Origin: Parasponia andersonii
Taxonomy: Eukaryota > Streptophyta > Magnoliopsida > Rosales > Cannabaceae
NCBI GenBank assembly: GCA_002914805.1
Contig: JXTB01000006.1
Coordinates: 1,552,987 to 1,616,986 of the forward strand
Direction of reading: 5' to 3'
Length of the DNA stretch: 64,000 nt
Numbering within the stretch: the first letter of the stretch is position 1; each line of letters opens with the position of its first letter. Under the pieces are notes generated by a model. That model was not told the origin of the DNA and ran no database searches. It was given only the letters and a program-made list of their open reading frames with translations. Shown here piece after piece: positions 43,861 to 54,869 of this stretch. The position numbers and the translations under genes were made by a program.

Positions 43861-45060
43861 GCCCAAGAGTGATAAAGTAAGATCATACCATCAACCACTC
43901 TAGATCCAGGCTGATCATATCCCTCCGTCCCGATGACTGCATAGGTTTGAGCTTTCCCTTTTCCTTTGTTTCCTCTGCCTCTGCCTAGATGACTACTGCT
44001 AGATACTACTGTAAGACTGTCCATAACCTTCTTGTGTTCCAAATGCCTGAAGTGTCTGGCATTCTGTGGTGAAGGTAGAACCCTGAGGACGATATTGGTG
44101 CTGAACAGAAGAATTAAAAGTCGGAGCTGAGCTCTGGAAATGAGCAGGACTAGTTTGCTGACTAGAGATGAGCATCGAAGTTGCTTGACTCCCCTGTGGT
44201 CCTCTGGTGGTCGATGAAGGAGTCTGCAAAAGCTGGAGGCAATTTCTTCTAAAATGGTCCTGTTGACCACAGTAGTGGCAGGAATACAGAGTAAAATGCT
44301 CACTTCCTATTGAAACAAAACTATCACTGCGTCCACTACTCTGTGAACCCTGTCATTGCCATCGTCCCTTTTTCATTTTTGGTATATACCTTTTCCCTTA
44401 TATCCACTAGTAGTTCCTCTATCATGAATCAACGTAGCTTCAATTCTCTGAGCTCTACCATAAGCCTTAATAAGGGTAGTAATTGGAAATGGCTCCAATA
44501 TGGTGCGAATCTCTGGCCTTAAGTTGGTTCTGAAATGAACCACTTGCAGTCTCGAATGGTTTTCTGGTGTATGAGCATACTGGGAAAGTTCCACAAACCT
44601 CGCATAGTATTCATCAACAGTCATACTACCTTGGCACAAGATATTATACTGTTTCAGCATTTCATTAACATGGTCGTCATTGGCATACTGTCCTCTGAAC
44701 AGTTCATCAAACTATTCCCAAGTCATAGTGGTAGTATCATGAGTCAACTTAATAGTATTCCACCAATGATCAGCAGTATTCTGAAGTAAGTACATTGCAA
44801 AACCTACTCTAAACTCTGTTGGTATTGCCAAAGTATCAAATTTCTTCTGAACTTCCCTAAGCTATCTCAGTACAGCTACGGGATCGTATTCGCCATAAAA
44901 GTTCGATGGGTTCAGCTTAGTAAAATCCCCAAAGCTTTTAGATCGGTCATTTTCAGCAGTCGGCCTTATCATAAGACCAAGCATCCACTGCATAGCTTGT
45001 TAAAGAGTATCAACAATATTAAAAGCAAGAGGGTCTTATTGTGCAGAAGCATCTTGTTCT
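43861..45060 (-). pseudogene. Gypsy gag, broken
   Basis: The core QYNILCQGSMTVDEYYARFV, ELSQYAHTPENH and FRTNLRPEIRTILEPFPIT lies at 44660-44373, and a CCHC zinc knuckle (CHYCGQQDHFRRNC) near 44285-44238. N-terminal gag (about 45000-44700) is present with stops and frame shifts. Confidence 0.88.
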
Positions 45061-45580
45061 CTCTCAAGTTGAGGCACTCTCTTCTTAGAGGCATTTTCTT
45101 GCTTTTAGTCAGATTATCTTATTGATTTGCTTTGATAGTATATCGCATGATCCTGCTTTAGTTAGGCCAAATTGTTGATAGTCTTAGTGTTTTGCATGAC
45201 CCTGCTTTGGTTGAATCGTCTTGTTGATCACCATAGCATTTTGTATGATCATTCTTTTGAATTACATATAAGATATATAGTCTTTCAGAAGCAAGATTAA
45301 TCAATATGTGATTATGGACGCTATACATTTCAGCAAGCACAAACAACATGTGAACATAGTCACCTTAGAGACGAGTACACATGACAACTGAATGCAGCCA
45401 CTATATATAAAGAGTAAGCGTAAATGATATATAAATGCGACTACTACAGAGAAAGTGAGCACAAACGACATGTGAATTCATCCACAACTCCAGGTGAGTA
45501 TAAACGACATATAAAGGTAGCTGTGTCAAAAAATGAGAATAATCGATATGATTGACTGATAGCATGCGAGTACATATTTT
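45061..45580 (-). repeat. Leader of the gypsy element with two tandem-repeat arrays
   Basis: Upstream of gag on the sense strand. One array repeats GCATGAYCCTGCTTTRGTT at 45145 and 45194 (period 49, third partial unit near 45243). Another has about six degenerate units of 37-43 bases, each with a GTGAGYAYAAACGACAT-like word, starting near 45334, 45371, 45414, 45456, 45494 and 45533. No primer site or 5' LTR is found beyond it, so the 5' end of the element is lost. Confidence 0.7.
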
Positions 45581-47126
45581 ATATTAACTGAAAATGCATA
45601 CACAATTTTTTTTTTAAATGGAAAAGCTCAAAAATTTACCTGAACTTATTGAAACCAACCAATAGTCCCCAATCAAAGGGACATTTGTGGTGTTATGCAT
45701 GAACTAGAAATTGGCAAGTGATAAGAATTTCTTAGAATGGAGTTTATTGGGCTTGAATTTCGAAGCCTGAGTCTGTGCTCCGAACATAGATTAGATTTTG
45801 ATTTTGAATCTCAATCTTTTAGCTTTATGTCATTTGTATGTATCACATACATAAAATAATTCTCATGGAAAATAACGAAGTTAGTCCAAGATAAATAATA
45901 GTATTTTAAGTATAAAAGAAATTTAATTAATTACTGGAAATGAAAAAGAGAAGCAAAATCTTTTTTTTTCCTTCATAATTTTAGTCCTCAATTTTAAAGG
46001 AATAAAATTTAGTCAGAGTTGGACTAATATTATATAACGACAAAGAAATTTACAATGGTAAAATTATTTGTTTCCATAATATAACAATTTTCAAAATAAG
46101 ATACGAAAGGCGATAACGCTTGCATCAAAGTTAGAATGCATAATAATGAAAACAATGTATGAAAAAGCATGTTCTCTAGTTTTAAATGTGCCTAAATAAA
46201 GAAAAAAAAAGTTAGGCATATTTTCTAAATTTTCGTATTCAAAATCTTTTTTTTTTAAAAGAAATAAATTTTTTAAAAGTCCACATTATGGAGAATTTCA
46301 CTTGTTTGAAATAATTGGAATGAAAAAGACAAAATACTATTATTTTTAATAAAGGGAATATAAACATGCAGAACTCTGATGATTTTTTAAGAAAAGAAAT
46401 TGGCAGAGAGTCAAGATGATTTTGAGACTTTGGAAATACAAAACCCAGTTTTTCTTAGCTATTGCCCAGTAAAATCGCTTTTTAATGTTCTGAGATACTC
46501 TTTTGTAATTTCGTTAAAGAGAAATTAATTAAATGTAAGAAAACTTAATTAAGAATAAGCAAAATAGTAGTAGAAATATAGAAAATGATATAGAAATACA
46601 ATTCCATGTGTCCAAAAATTAGCATTTTTGACAGCTTAATTTGCAAGTAAATAAGTGTGAGCAGTTTTAACAGCTAGTTTCAAATGTTAGATAGACAAGT
46701 TTTCTGATACAGGTGATATCGACCATTTGGTCAGAAATAAATAAAAAGATTATTAGTTTTTTTGATATAGGTGATTCTAATCATTTAGTCAGAAATATAA
46801 ATAAATAATATTGAAAATAAATACTTAGAAAATTAGATCTTTGACACATGTCATTTTAGTCATTTTTATCAAAGATAAAAAAAAAAAGGTGTTAAATTTA
46901 ATGTAAGCGATCGTATTACACAACACAATTTGCTAAAAAACTCATTTTGATAGGTCTATGACTATTTAAACTGCGGAATTTAAATGTTAACAATTATATT
47001 AATTAATAAACACTACAAAAATAGTAGTCAGTATCCCAAAACCATAATAATAATAATATATGTATGCATGACTGTATATGTGCATATATGATTGTATGCA
47101 TGTGTATATAAATAAGTATACATAAA
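45581..47126. other. AT-rich region without genes
   Basis: No gene seen. A short repeat with the words GATAYAGGTGAT and CATTTRGTCAGAAATA occurs at about 46710-46740 and 46765-46795, with a weaker third copy near 46850. Confidence 0.45.
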
Positions 47127-47127
47127 T

Positions 47128-47543
47128 ATGATTCCTAATCTAATAGGTATTTATTTTACCTATCTATAGGTATTTTTTTTTAGTCATTTGATCATTAATC
47201 TAATGGTTACTACAATTTGAGTAGTTGAAAAAAATAATAAAAAAATAAATATCCATTATTTAATGATTCTTTTTTCATATTTTATCATAAAAAGATATAC
47301 GTGAAGAATATTTATTGGGTAAAACAATACTTATGGATAGGTAAAATATTTTTTTTCCTAGCTGTTAGATCATCATCTAACAATGATCTAACGATTATAA
47401 TTATGTTCATGAAAAGATGAGTATAATTAATGATATTTCTCTCTCTTATTTTTTACTATAAAAAAATATACATAACAAATTTTAATTGATTAAAATGATA
47501 CCTATGTATGGGTAAAAAATTAAAAATACCTACTAGATTGGTG

Positions 47544-47598
<55 letters not shown>

Positions 47599-47839
47599 TA
47601 TATATGGTTGCTAATCCACTAGGTATTTTTTTTTACCTATGTGTAAGTATTTTTTTTAGTCATTAGATTATTATTTTCTAATAGTGATCCAACAGCTATA
47701 ATAAGTTACATAAAAAGACGTGTGTCATTAATACCATTTCTTTCTTACTTTTTATTATGAAAAAAATATAAATGATAAATTTTCATTAGCCAAATTGATA
47801 CCTATGCATAGTTTTAAAAAAATACCTACTAGATTAGTA

Positions 47840-47870
<31 letters not shown>
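47128..47870. mobile_element. Cluster of related short inverted-repeat elements in (TA)n
   Basis: Three segments of about 200-250 bp follow each other. Each starts with words like CTAATCTAATAGGTAT / TACCTAT and ends with the inverse (ATACCTATGTATGGG, AAAATACCTACTAGATT). Segments lie at about 47130-47340, 47340-47545 and 47607-47860; the last two are separated by a long (TA)n run (about 47553-47595) and a further (TA)n follows. TA-flanked ends suggest a Tc1/mariner-like MITE family inserting in TA-rich DNA. Confidence 0.6.
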
Positions 47871-47879
47871 GGTTTATTG

Positions 47880-48664
47880 GATTATATATGGTTGTGGTGT
47901 GTCATCAAATAGCCAAATTAATTTACTTTCCTGACTTCACTTAGCAAGACTTAGAAAATCATAATAATTACCTTGTATAGCGACAAGTAAAGATCGATCT
48001 CATGAGAAATTGAGTTAATTAAATTACTACTAATCGTAAGATGAAAGGGGATTGAGAATAATACAGAACAAAGAAATAAGTAAAACTAAAAACAAAGTAA
48101 AATAAATAGATTAAGGTTAATTCATCGTCACTAAATAATCACATTAATTTAATTACCAGATCTCAAACCTAGTAATCTATCAAAGTTACCGAGCATAAGT
48201 AATCCACAAATAAGCAATAACTCCATTTTTCTTTAGATTGAACCGTAACTAGACAAATGCCATAAATAATTTCTTTCTATTGAATGTCCTAAGCAAATAC
48301 TCTAGATTAGTCTAACAAAAGTTTTATAATAAGAAAGATAAATTGGTCTAGATTAAAATCTCATTAATATGAAATCCTAACTTAAGTATTATTCTTCACT
48401 ATAACTAATATCTCTAGCGAGCATATCAACTATAGATTTGCTACTAACGGATTAAAATACAATCAACTTCTAATTCAAATCCTAGCTATTAAAATACAAT
48501 AAATATCTAATTCAAATCCTAGCTATAGAATCATATCATTTTCACCTACTTGTAACTCATAAAGAAAATAAGAAAAATATACACCTCCACGAAACATATG
48601 CGACTTACGAAAGAGAGGCCAACAAGGAAAAAAAAAATACATATGTACATAAAGAAAAACAAAA
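47880..48664. other. Non-coding, repeat-like region
   Basis: Includes CCTTGTATAGCGACAAG and GATCGATCTCATGAG, a sequence type frequent in plant dispersed repeats, and a 38-bp direct repeat (TCTAATTCAAATCCTAGCTA) at about 48455-48531. No gene. Confidence 0.4.
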
Positions 48665-50033
48665 CTAATATCCATTAGGCAGAGATATAATCCAAATTGG
48701 AGGTCGCTTATACATACTCTGAAATGTAGTAGAATCTAAATTATAATATGTTGATGGAGGTTTTGTCAACAATAAATTTTAAAAAAAATTATGAGATGTG
48801 GCTTGTGTAAATAGTGTTATTAATCAAAGCAAATAAAGAGGTAAAGATTTTATAGTGGTTCAGCCCCGAAAAAGATGAGCTTACGTCCACTGTTTTTCAC
48901 TATATTCTGGAGAATTACAAGAACTCAAAATTACAATGTGTTGTTTCAAAAGAAGAGAATACCCTTGAGAATTCTTTTGCCTCTTCTAGATTTGGAAAAA
49001 GATCTCCCATCCCCAAACCTTGAGCTCCCTTTATATAGATGAGGGTAACTCAATGTTCCTAATTGTGAAAATGGGTAACTACAATCGGGTAATACAATTT
49101 GAGTAACAACATAATTGGGTAATCACTTAAATCGGGTAACTGGTCGAACTTGAAAGAGAGACTTTTGTTTCCCTTTCCTAGTAAGTTACTCATTTAACGA
49201 AGTAAAGACTAGTTTCCTTTTCTTTCAGGTCGCACATAACCTATTCAAAGGAGGTCGCACGTAACCCCTATGCGGTGGAGGTCGCACATATCCTATGCGG
49301 TGGAGGTCGCACATATTCTTAAATATACAACCTAGCATAAGATTTTAGATTGCACAACATAATATAACTTAAAGTTTTCGCTTTCGAGATTATATACTCC
49401 CAAATCGCAAGATTTGTTGGTATCAGTTGGAAGCCCAGCTTCATCATGTGTAAAATATATACAATTTTTCTTCCATCCGTTGAATTCAGTAGCTAAGCTA
49501 GATATACTTGAATTGTCACCGATAAACAAAGAAATATTCACGAGATCTTTTATCTCAACCCACTCTGTTGTATCAAAATCGAATTCGAAAACCCTAAATA
49601 TTTTTGTTACACGATCATAGCCATCTTCGTGGAAAGGTATTCCACAAGATACCTATTAGCAGTTGAATTAAAGTTTATTGCTTCGAGCATCTCTTCCATA
49701 TGGTGTGTAACCAACTTTATAGTTCCGTTGCATGGGTCAAAAGAAATAAGTTCACCATTATTTCAAACGATGTAAATTTGGTTCTTAAAATGCACCATGT
49801 CCATTCCTCGGTATTCAATTTTTTTCCATGTTGTGTCTTTCCCATATCTAATGCAAGCCATTTTCCGTTGAAATCCATATATCACAATAATAGTGCAATT
49901 GTCTGGATTAGTTACCGGATCAGCTGTAATTAAAGCCTTCCAAACATATGATAATCGCGAACTTCAATTAGGAATTGACCATAATCCGGATCTGGATCAT
50001 CATTCGGAGTAAGATCTAACAGAGGAGGAAACA
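48665..50033 (-). pseudogene. DUF295 / F-box-associated protein pseudogene, interrupted by a solo LTR
   Basis: Minus-strand remnants of the plant DUF295 (KIB-type F-box) family: WKALITADPVTNPDNC, MACIRYGKDTTWKKIEY, MDMVHFKNQIY, GDNSSISSLATEF, NCIYFTHDEAGL and CDLGVYNLESENF. The C-terminus is separated by a 611-bp solo LTR and resumes at 48743 with PPIWIISLP and a stop at 48667-48665; ignoring the LTR and one copy of its duplication, the frame is continuous there. At least one frame shift (about 49950) and two stops (before NNGEL and QKYL) lie upstream. The F-box N-terminus is missing: a second LTR starts at 50034. Confidence 0.85.
48749..49359 (-). repeat. Solo Copia LTR (611 bp) with 5-bp target duplication
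   Basis: Ends TGTTG...CAACA; flanked by TAATA at 48744-48748 and TAATA at 49360-49364. Copia-type body: GTGGTTCAGCC and TACGTCCACTG words as in the Copia LTR at 830-1355, and a TATA-type CTATATAAAGGG on the minus strand near 49043. It is complete and alone, so it arose by LTR-LTR recombination. It contains four tandem GGAGGTCGCAC words near 49225-49315. Confidence 0.9.
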
Positions 50034-52105
50034 TGTAATAACCTGTTCTTTTAAAGGGCAAAATGGTCATTTGATCAGTTTTTTTTTTTCAAAAATCAGA
50101 TTATATATATATATATCATTTCTCTCTCTCTCTCTCTCCCTCCCGATCTCACCTTCTCTCTCTCGATCTCACTCGTCGCTCTCGGCCGAAGGAGGAGGAA
50201 CGAATACCGGAGCCGCTGCAGCCACCGTCCAGTCCGCCAGGCCACCGGTGGAGTCCTCCTGTACTGCCAGCAACTCGTTCCGCCGGTCCTCGGTCGCCGC
50301 CGAGCTCCCCCTCGCCGGAAAACACTATTAATGGCCGTTTTGGAGTTTTCGTCACCGGCGACGATTCCGGCCATTTCAAGTCGCGTTCTTAAGCTCGTTG
50401 GATTCGTATCGTCGCAAGGATCGTCAAGGTATATATTTCACGATCCCATTTTGCCTGGATTGAAAGTTGCCATTTTTGGGTGTTTTTAAGTTTCGAATTT
50501 TAGTTTTTAATCCGACTATTAGATTTCGTTTTTGTTGTCATTTTTGGAATGTACTCGGAAAATGGAGAAGTTTGATATATATATATATTGTGTCGTTTGG
50601 TGATCAGCACGAAAATCGAGATCGGATGGTCGAGATTTTGCCTCATTTTGCATGCCACCAGTTCGGTGTGGGGCTGGACCCGAATTGGACACGTCGTATG
50701 TCTAACCTAGATATTTTAGGTGTTAGGAATTCAGTGAAGAGGTCTGTTTGTGGAGTTGAAGCTCTGGTACGAAGTTGGTTTTTCGCAAGAGGATGATCGA
50801 GGGCGTGAGATTAGTTCCCGACCCTCCGAGTGATCATCCAATGGCACCTTGAGCATCCAATAGCGTGGTATCACTATTCTAGTGAGGTAAGGATTCAGTT
50901 ACCTCTCTTTTACGTCATTTTGAATAAAACTTATTTTCTACAACATATGAGAACAAATGTGATTTTAGAACTTTTAAATATCTGTAATGGAATTGCATGG
51001 TATGATTTATATATTAGATTGCTTTGGGAATTTTCTGAGTGTAGGTTATTTTTGGATATGTTAAAATAGAGCTGTTATACTGCCCATTTTTCTACAAAAT
51101 TTAATGAATTATTTTATTAAAAACCATAGCATTATTTGAACTTAAATTACTGCATGGCTACTTTTACACATCAGTTCAGAGTACACGTGTCATAGGATCA
51201 CACATGAGTCCTAGGTTAGCATCATAGGGTTTTTACAGTGTGGCACTGCGACCCCACCAACGGTGAGAGTCCATGAACCTGTGCGGGATTTTTCTTCTGA
51301 TTACCTCCCTATTTGGCAGGCGTAGGCAATGCGGTTCCCCTTCCAGGTTTGGTAAGCGACACATGGGTATCCCCTTCAGTTATGGGCTAGGTGTCAGGCA
51401 GGCTGTATAGCACACGTAGTGCCAATACCCTGATTTCCATTGATGAGAGGTGGTGAACTCATGAGTATGGATGGATTTGTGTCATGTATTTATGGACTGA
51501 TTAGTTTTGAGATATTATGTTTTCCATACCTCTATATATATGTATGTGCATATGGACTCTTAGTTTCGGATATTTTTATGAATATATGCACATATGGTTT
51601 TGAAAAGTTATTTTGAATTAAACTAACTATGCATGGGCTTTCCATCGCTAAAAGGTTTTAAATGAGGTAACAGCTTTCCTACTGAGCTTTCGAGCTCACT
51701 CCTCTTTTTCCCCCCTTTTCAGGCGATCACTCATTCGAGTCAGTTGTCTCGATGGCTAGGTAAGTCGTTTGGCTTAAGCTCATGATCTTATTCCTCCTTG
51801 GGTTGGTACTTTTCCTTGTCTCACTCTTTCTCTATGTCTAACTGTTTAGCCAGGTTCTTTGAATCTACTAAGTGAATATATGAGGATGTATTTATTACTA
51901 TTTGAGGATTTGGTGTATAAATAGGACCCTATAGTTCCCAAGAAGTATATTTTTAAAATTTTAAGTACTTGGAATTTGATTTATCTTGTAAATTAATTTT
52001 TGGACTCTCTGACTCAAGATTTACGAACCTCATTTTAATCAACGCTAAAGTTTTTATTAAATCAAGTTTTCGTACAAATTAACTATGTTTCATCAAATTT
52101 TAATT
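50034..52105 (+). repeat. Second gypsy-type LTR, right end lost in the gap
   Basis: Starts TGTAATAACCTGTTC and follows the same plan as the 2.2-kb LTR at 38232-40432 (sense strand): a short AT lead, a GC-rich part with CCGCCG/CCGGCGA words (50180-50400), then a CTACTGAGCTTTCGAGCTC part (about 51680-51700). A CT microsatellite lies at 50122-50140. It abuts the DUF295 remnant, so it marks an insertion there. No internal domain is seen before the gap. Frames in the GC-rich part are not considered genes. Confidence 0.65.
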
Positions 52106-52463
52106 NNNNNNNNNNNNNNNNNNNNNNNNNNNNNNNNNNNNNNNNNNNNNNNNNNNNNNNNNNNNNNNNNNNNNNNNNNNNNNNNNNNNNNNNNNNNNNN
52201 NNNNNNNNNNNNNNNNNNNNNNNNNNNNNNNNNNNNNNNNNNNNNNNNNNNNNNNNNNNNNNNNNNNNNNNNNNNNNNNNNNNNNNNNNNNNNNNNNNNN
52301 NNNNNNNNNNNNNNNNNNNNNNNNNNNNNNNNNNNNNNNNNNNNNNNNNNNNNNNNNNNNNNNNNNNNNNNNNNNNNNNNNNNNNNNNNNNNNNNNNNNN
52401 NNNNNNNNNNNNNNNNNNNNNNNNNNNNNNNNNNNNNNNNNNNNNNNNNNNNNNNNNNNNNNN
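52106..52463. other. Assembly gap (358 N)
   Basis: Run of N. It hides the end of the LTR to its left. Confidence 1.
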
Positions 52464-53870
52464 TGGGGTAAATACAATTGACATTTTGATTAATAGATTT
52501 TTTGTTTAGTTTTTGTTTTTTTTTTTTTTTTGTCTCTATTGATCCCCAATGGAATATCAGTCTTTTTGTTTTTTTTCCCTTTTCTTACATGCCTCAGAGC
52601 CACAACGATCAAGCAAAAGTCCATATCCAACTGGCATTTATTGGTATTATTTGTTTTTCAAAGGCAATTCGTGGGTTGAAAAATAAAACATAATCCTATG
52701 TACTAGGTGCACCTTTTGTAGAGTGGACTTCTATTTTATCATCCTTTAGATTTTATCCCCAATGCGTAAAAGAGTGATCCATGCCGTAAGAGAGATTTTG
52801 CCCCTTTTACGTTAGAATTTTCCCAGTTTTTAGTTGTTTTCACTTTGTGGTCTCCAAGTGGATTTGTTCCCAAATTTGTGTTGCAACAACAACCAAGCCA
52901 GACATATTTTCTTTGGTTAACGTAATTTTGTGTTTTCAAAATCAAGAAAATGAATACGAGAACGAAATGTAAACCAAACGGGCTTTATGCTTAAAAGCAC
53001 CATATCATTTTAAAAAATAAACAGATTTTTCAATCATAATAATATTATAATAGGTATTATTATTATTATTTTGAGGTTAAAATTCAAAAGGGTATAGTAC
53101 AAATAAAAAATACACAATTTGATCTTTCATGTGAATCATGTATGTCTGTTTAGTCTTGGATCGTTTCTTATCAGTATGTCTCGCTTAGAGCATCTCTAAT
53201 AAGGTGTTATAACTTGTGACAATGTTATATTTAACATGCTTTATAACATTGTCCAAAAAATATATCTCCAATGGTACATCGAATTTAACATAATTTTTAG
53301 GATGTGTTGAAAATTATGATAACACAAATAATATCATATGTCAACTTTTAGCATGTATATTAATTTATGATATTGTCTTTGTAGCATGTGTTTGAATTTA
53401 TAATGTTGCCATTAGTATATGTTTCAATTTACAATATTATCAGTGTAGCGTAGTTAAAATTTACTATATTACAGTTATTTTGAAATCTAAAATATATAGA
53501 CATTTCATAATATGGCCAAAGTTGACACATTTAAACTCTTTTGTTTTTTTTCTTTTATCTAAATTTTATTTACAATTTTATCTTTGCTATATTTCTATAA
53601 ATTAGAGCTCTTATTTAATACTCACATATTTCCTACAACACAGAACATTATTCACATGCGTTATGAGTGTAATAGAGTTTTTATGAGTATAATAGAGTTT
53701 TTATGAATAGTAAAATGACCAAATAAAAGGATTTTATAATAGAAAACATGTACTTTATAAATAGAAATAATAGTTAAACACAAAATATAATTGTTTTTAG
53801 CATGCATCTATTGAAATTATTATATATATATCTAAAGTTGAGGAGATCAAATATTATAGAATGAACAGTG
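52464..53870. other. AT-rich intergenic region
   Basis: No gene recognised. GAGCATCTCTAATAAGG at about 53185 resembles the end of a common plant MITE type (GAGCATCTCCAATGG), but I find no matching far end. Confidence 0.45.
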
Positions 53871-53890
53871 GTTTTTTTTTTTTGTTTTTT

Positions 53891-54865
53891 CATTTTGCCC
53901 TTCTATGTTTGCTCTGTTGGAGGAATTGGACGGGGCATTTTGGTGTTCGCTCTACTGGAGGAATTGGACGAGGGAATTTTGGTCATTTTTTTGCTTTGAC
54001 GATGATGCCCTTAGATTTTGGTCTTGATATAGGGATGCTTTCCGAATTTTTTGCCATTTTGATAGCCTTTGGGTCTTTGGATTCCGGTTCCCTTTATCCT
54101 TTGATCTTCCTGATTTGATGCTCTCTATTTCTCTCTCTCTCTCTCTGTTGTTTGGCCTTCTCGATCTGTTGTTTTTCTCTCTCTTCTTTGTACTGCATGC
54201 CTTGGCCTCTCTTTACCTAGATCTTTCTTCTTTGTCTTTTGCTTTTGATTTCAATTTTTTAGGATATGGGTTCTTCTCATTTTTTGTTTCTTTCGTGGTG
54301 TTTGTATGTCTTCTCTGATATTGGATTTTTTTTATTATGAACATTATTTATTTTTTTCCTTTATTACCTTCTGTTGGTCGATTGTTTTTCTCTGTGGTTC
54401 TTTGGTTTGTCCGCCGTTTGCTCTTGGATGATGAAGGATGTTCTTTTGTTACTTTGCCTTCTAGATTTGCTGTGGTGTGTTGTGTCATTATCTTTTGCCT
54501 TCTTCTAATATGCTTTTCGATCTCAGACATCTTTATTTGATAATTATTTTGTGTAATATTTGTTGTATTTTGCATTATTATTTATTTTGGATTTTATTCA
54601 TGTTGATATATCTCTGAAATTAAGGGAAAAAAACGCTATAAAATAAATAGTAACTCTTTTGTTAGTTTTTCGGTTTTGTCCTTTTATATTTGCTTTACTG
54701 GAGGGATTGGATAGGGGTTTTTTGGTCAATTGGGTGATTTGACGATGATGCCCTTTTATCTTGGTCTTAATATGGAGATGCTTTCTGGTTTTTTTTTTGT
54801 CATTTTGATGGCCTTTGGATCTTTGAATTCTGGTTCCCTTTTATTCTTTGGTCTTTCCAATTTGA
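53891..54865. repeat. Diverged direct duplication of about 200 bp, 780 bp apart
   Basis: 53891-54105 and 54671-54865 share in order GGAGGAATTGGA/GGAGGGATTGGA, TTTGACGATGATGCCCTT, ATTTTGATRGCCTTTGG and TTCTGGTTCCCTTT-like words. The spacer has a (CT)n tract at 54126-54147. Pyrimidine-rich frames here code only Phe/Leu/Ser-rich strings and are not convincing proteins. Confidence 0.75.
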
Positions 54866-54869
54866 TGTT

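Noticed and set aside
45600..48700. 5' LTR of the gypsy chromovirus to the right of its gag
   Set aside because: No stretch here resembles the 2.2-kb LTR at 38232-40432 and no primer site is present.
50071..50374. Ala/Pro/Gly-rich small proteins on both strands
   Set aside because: They fall in the GC-rich block of a gypsy LTR; overlapping frames on both strands reflect composition.
52083..52484. Reading frames on both strands of 125-133 codons
   Set aside because: They span the second assembly gap and have no real sequence.
53185..53850. MITE starting GAGCATCTC
   Set aside because: Only one end resembles the known type; no inverted partner was found.
53861..54575. Phe/Leu/Ser-rich frames that could be membrane proteins
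   Set aside because: The DNA is T-rich with (CT)n; any frame there looks hydrophobic, and no codon pattern or homology supports a gene.
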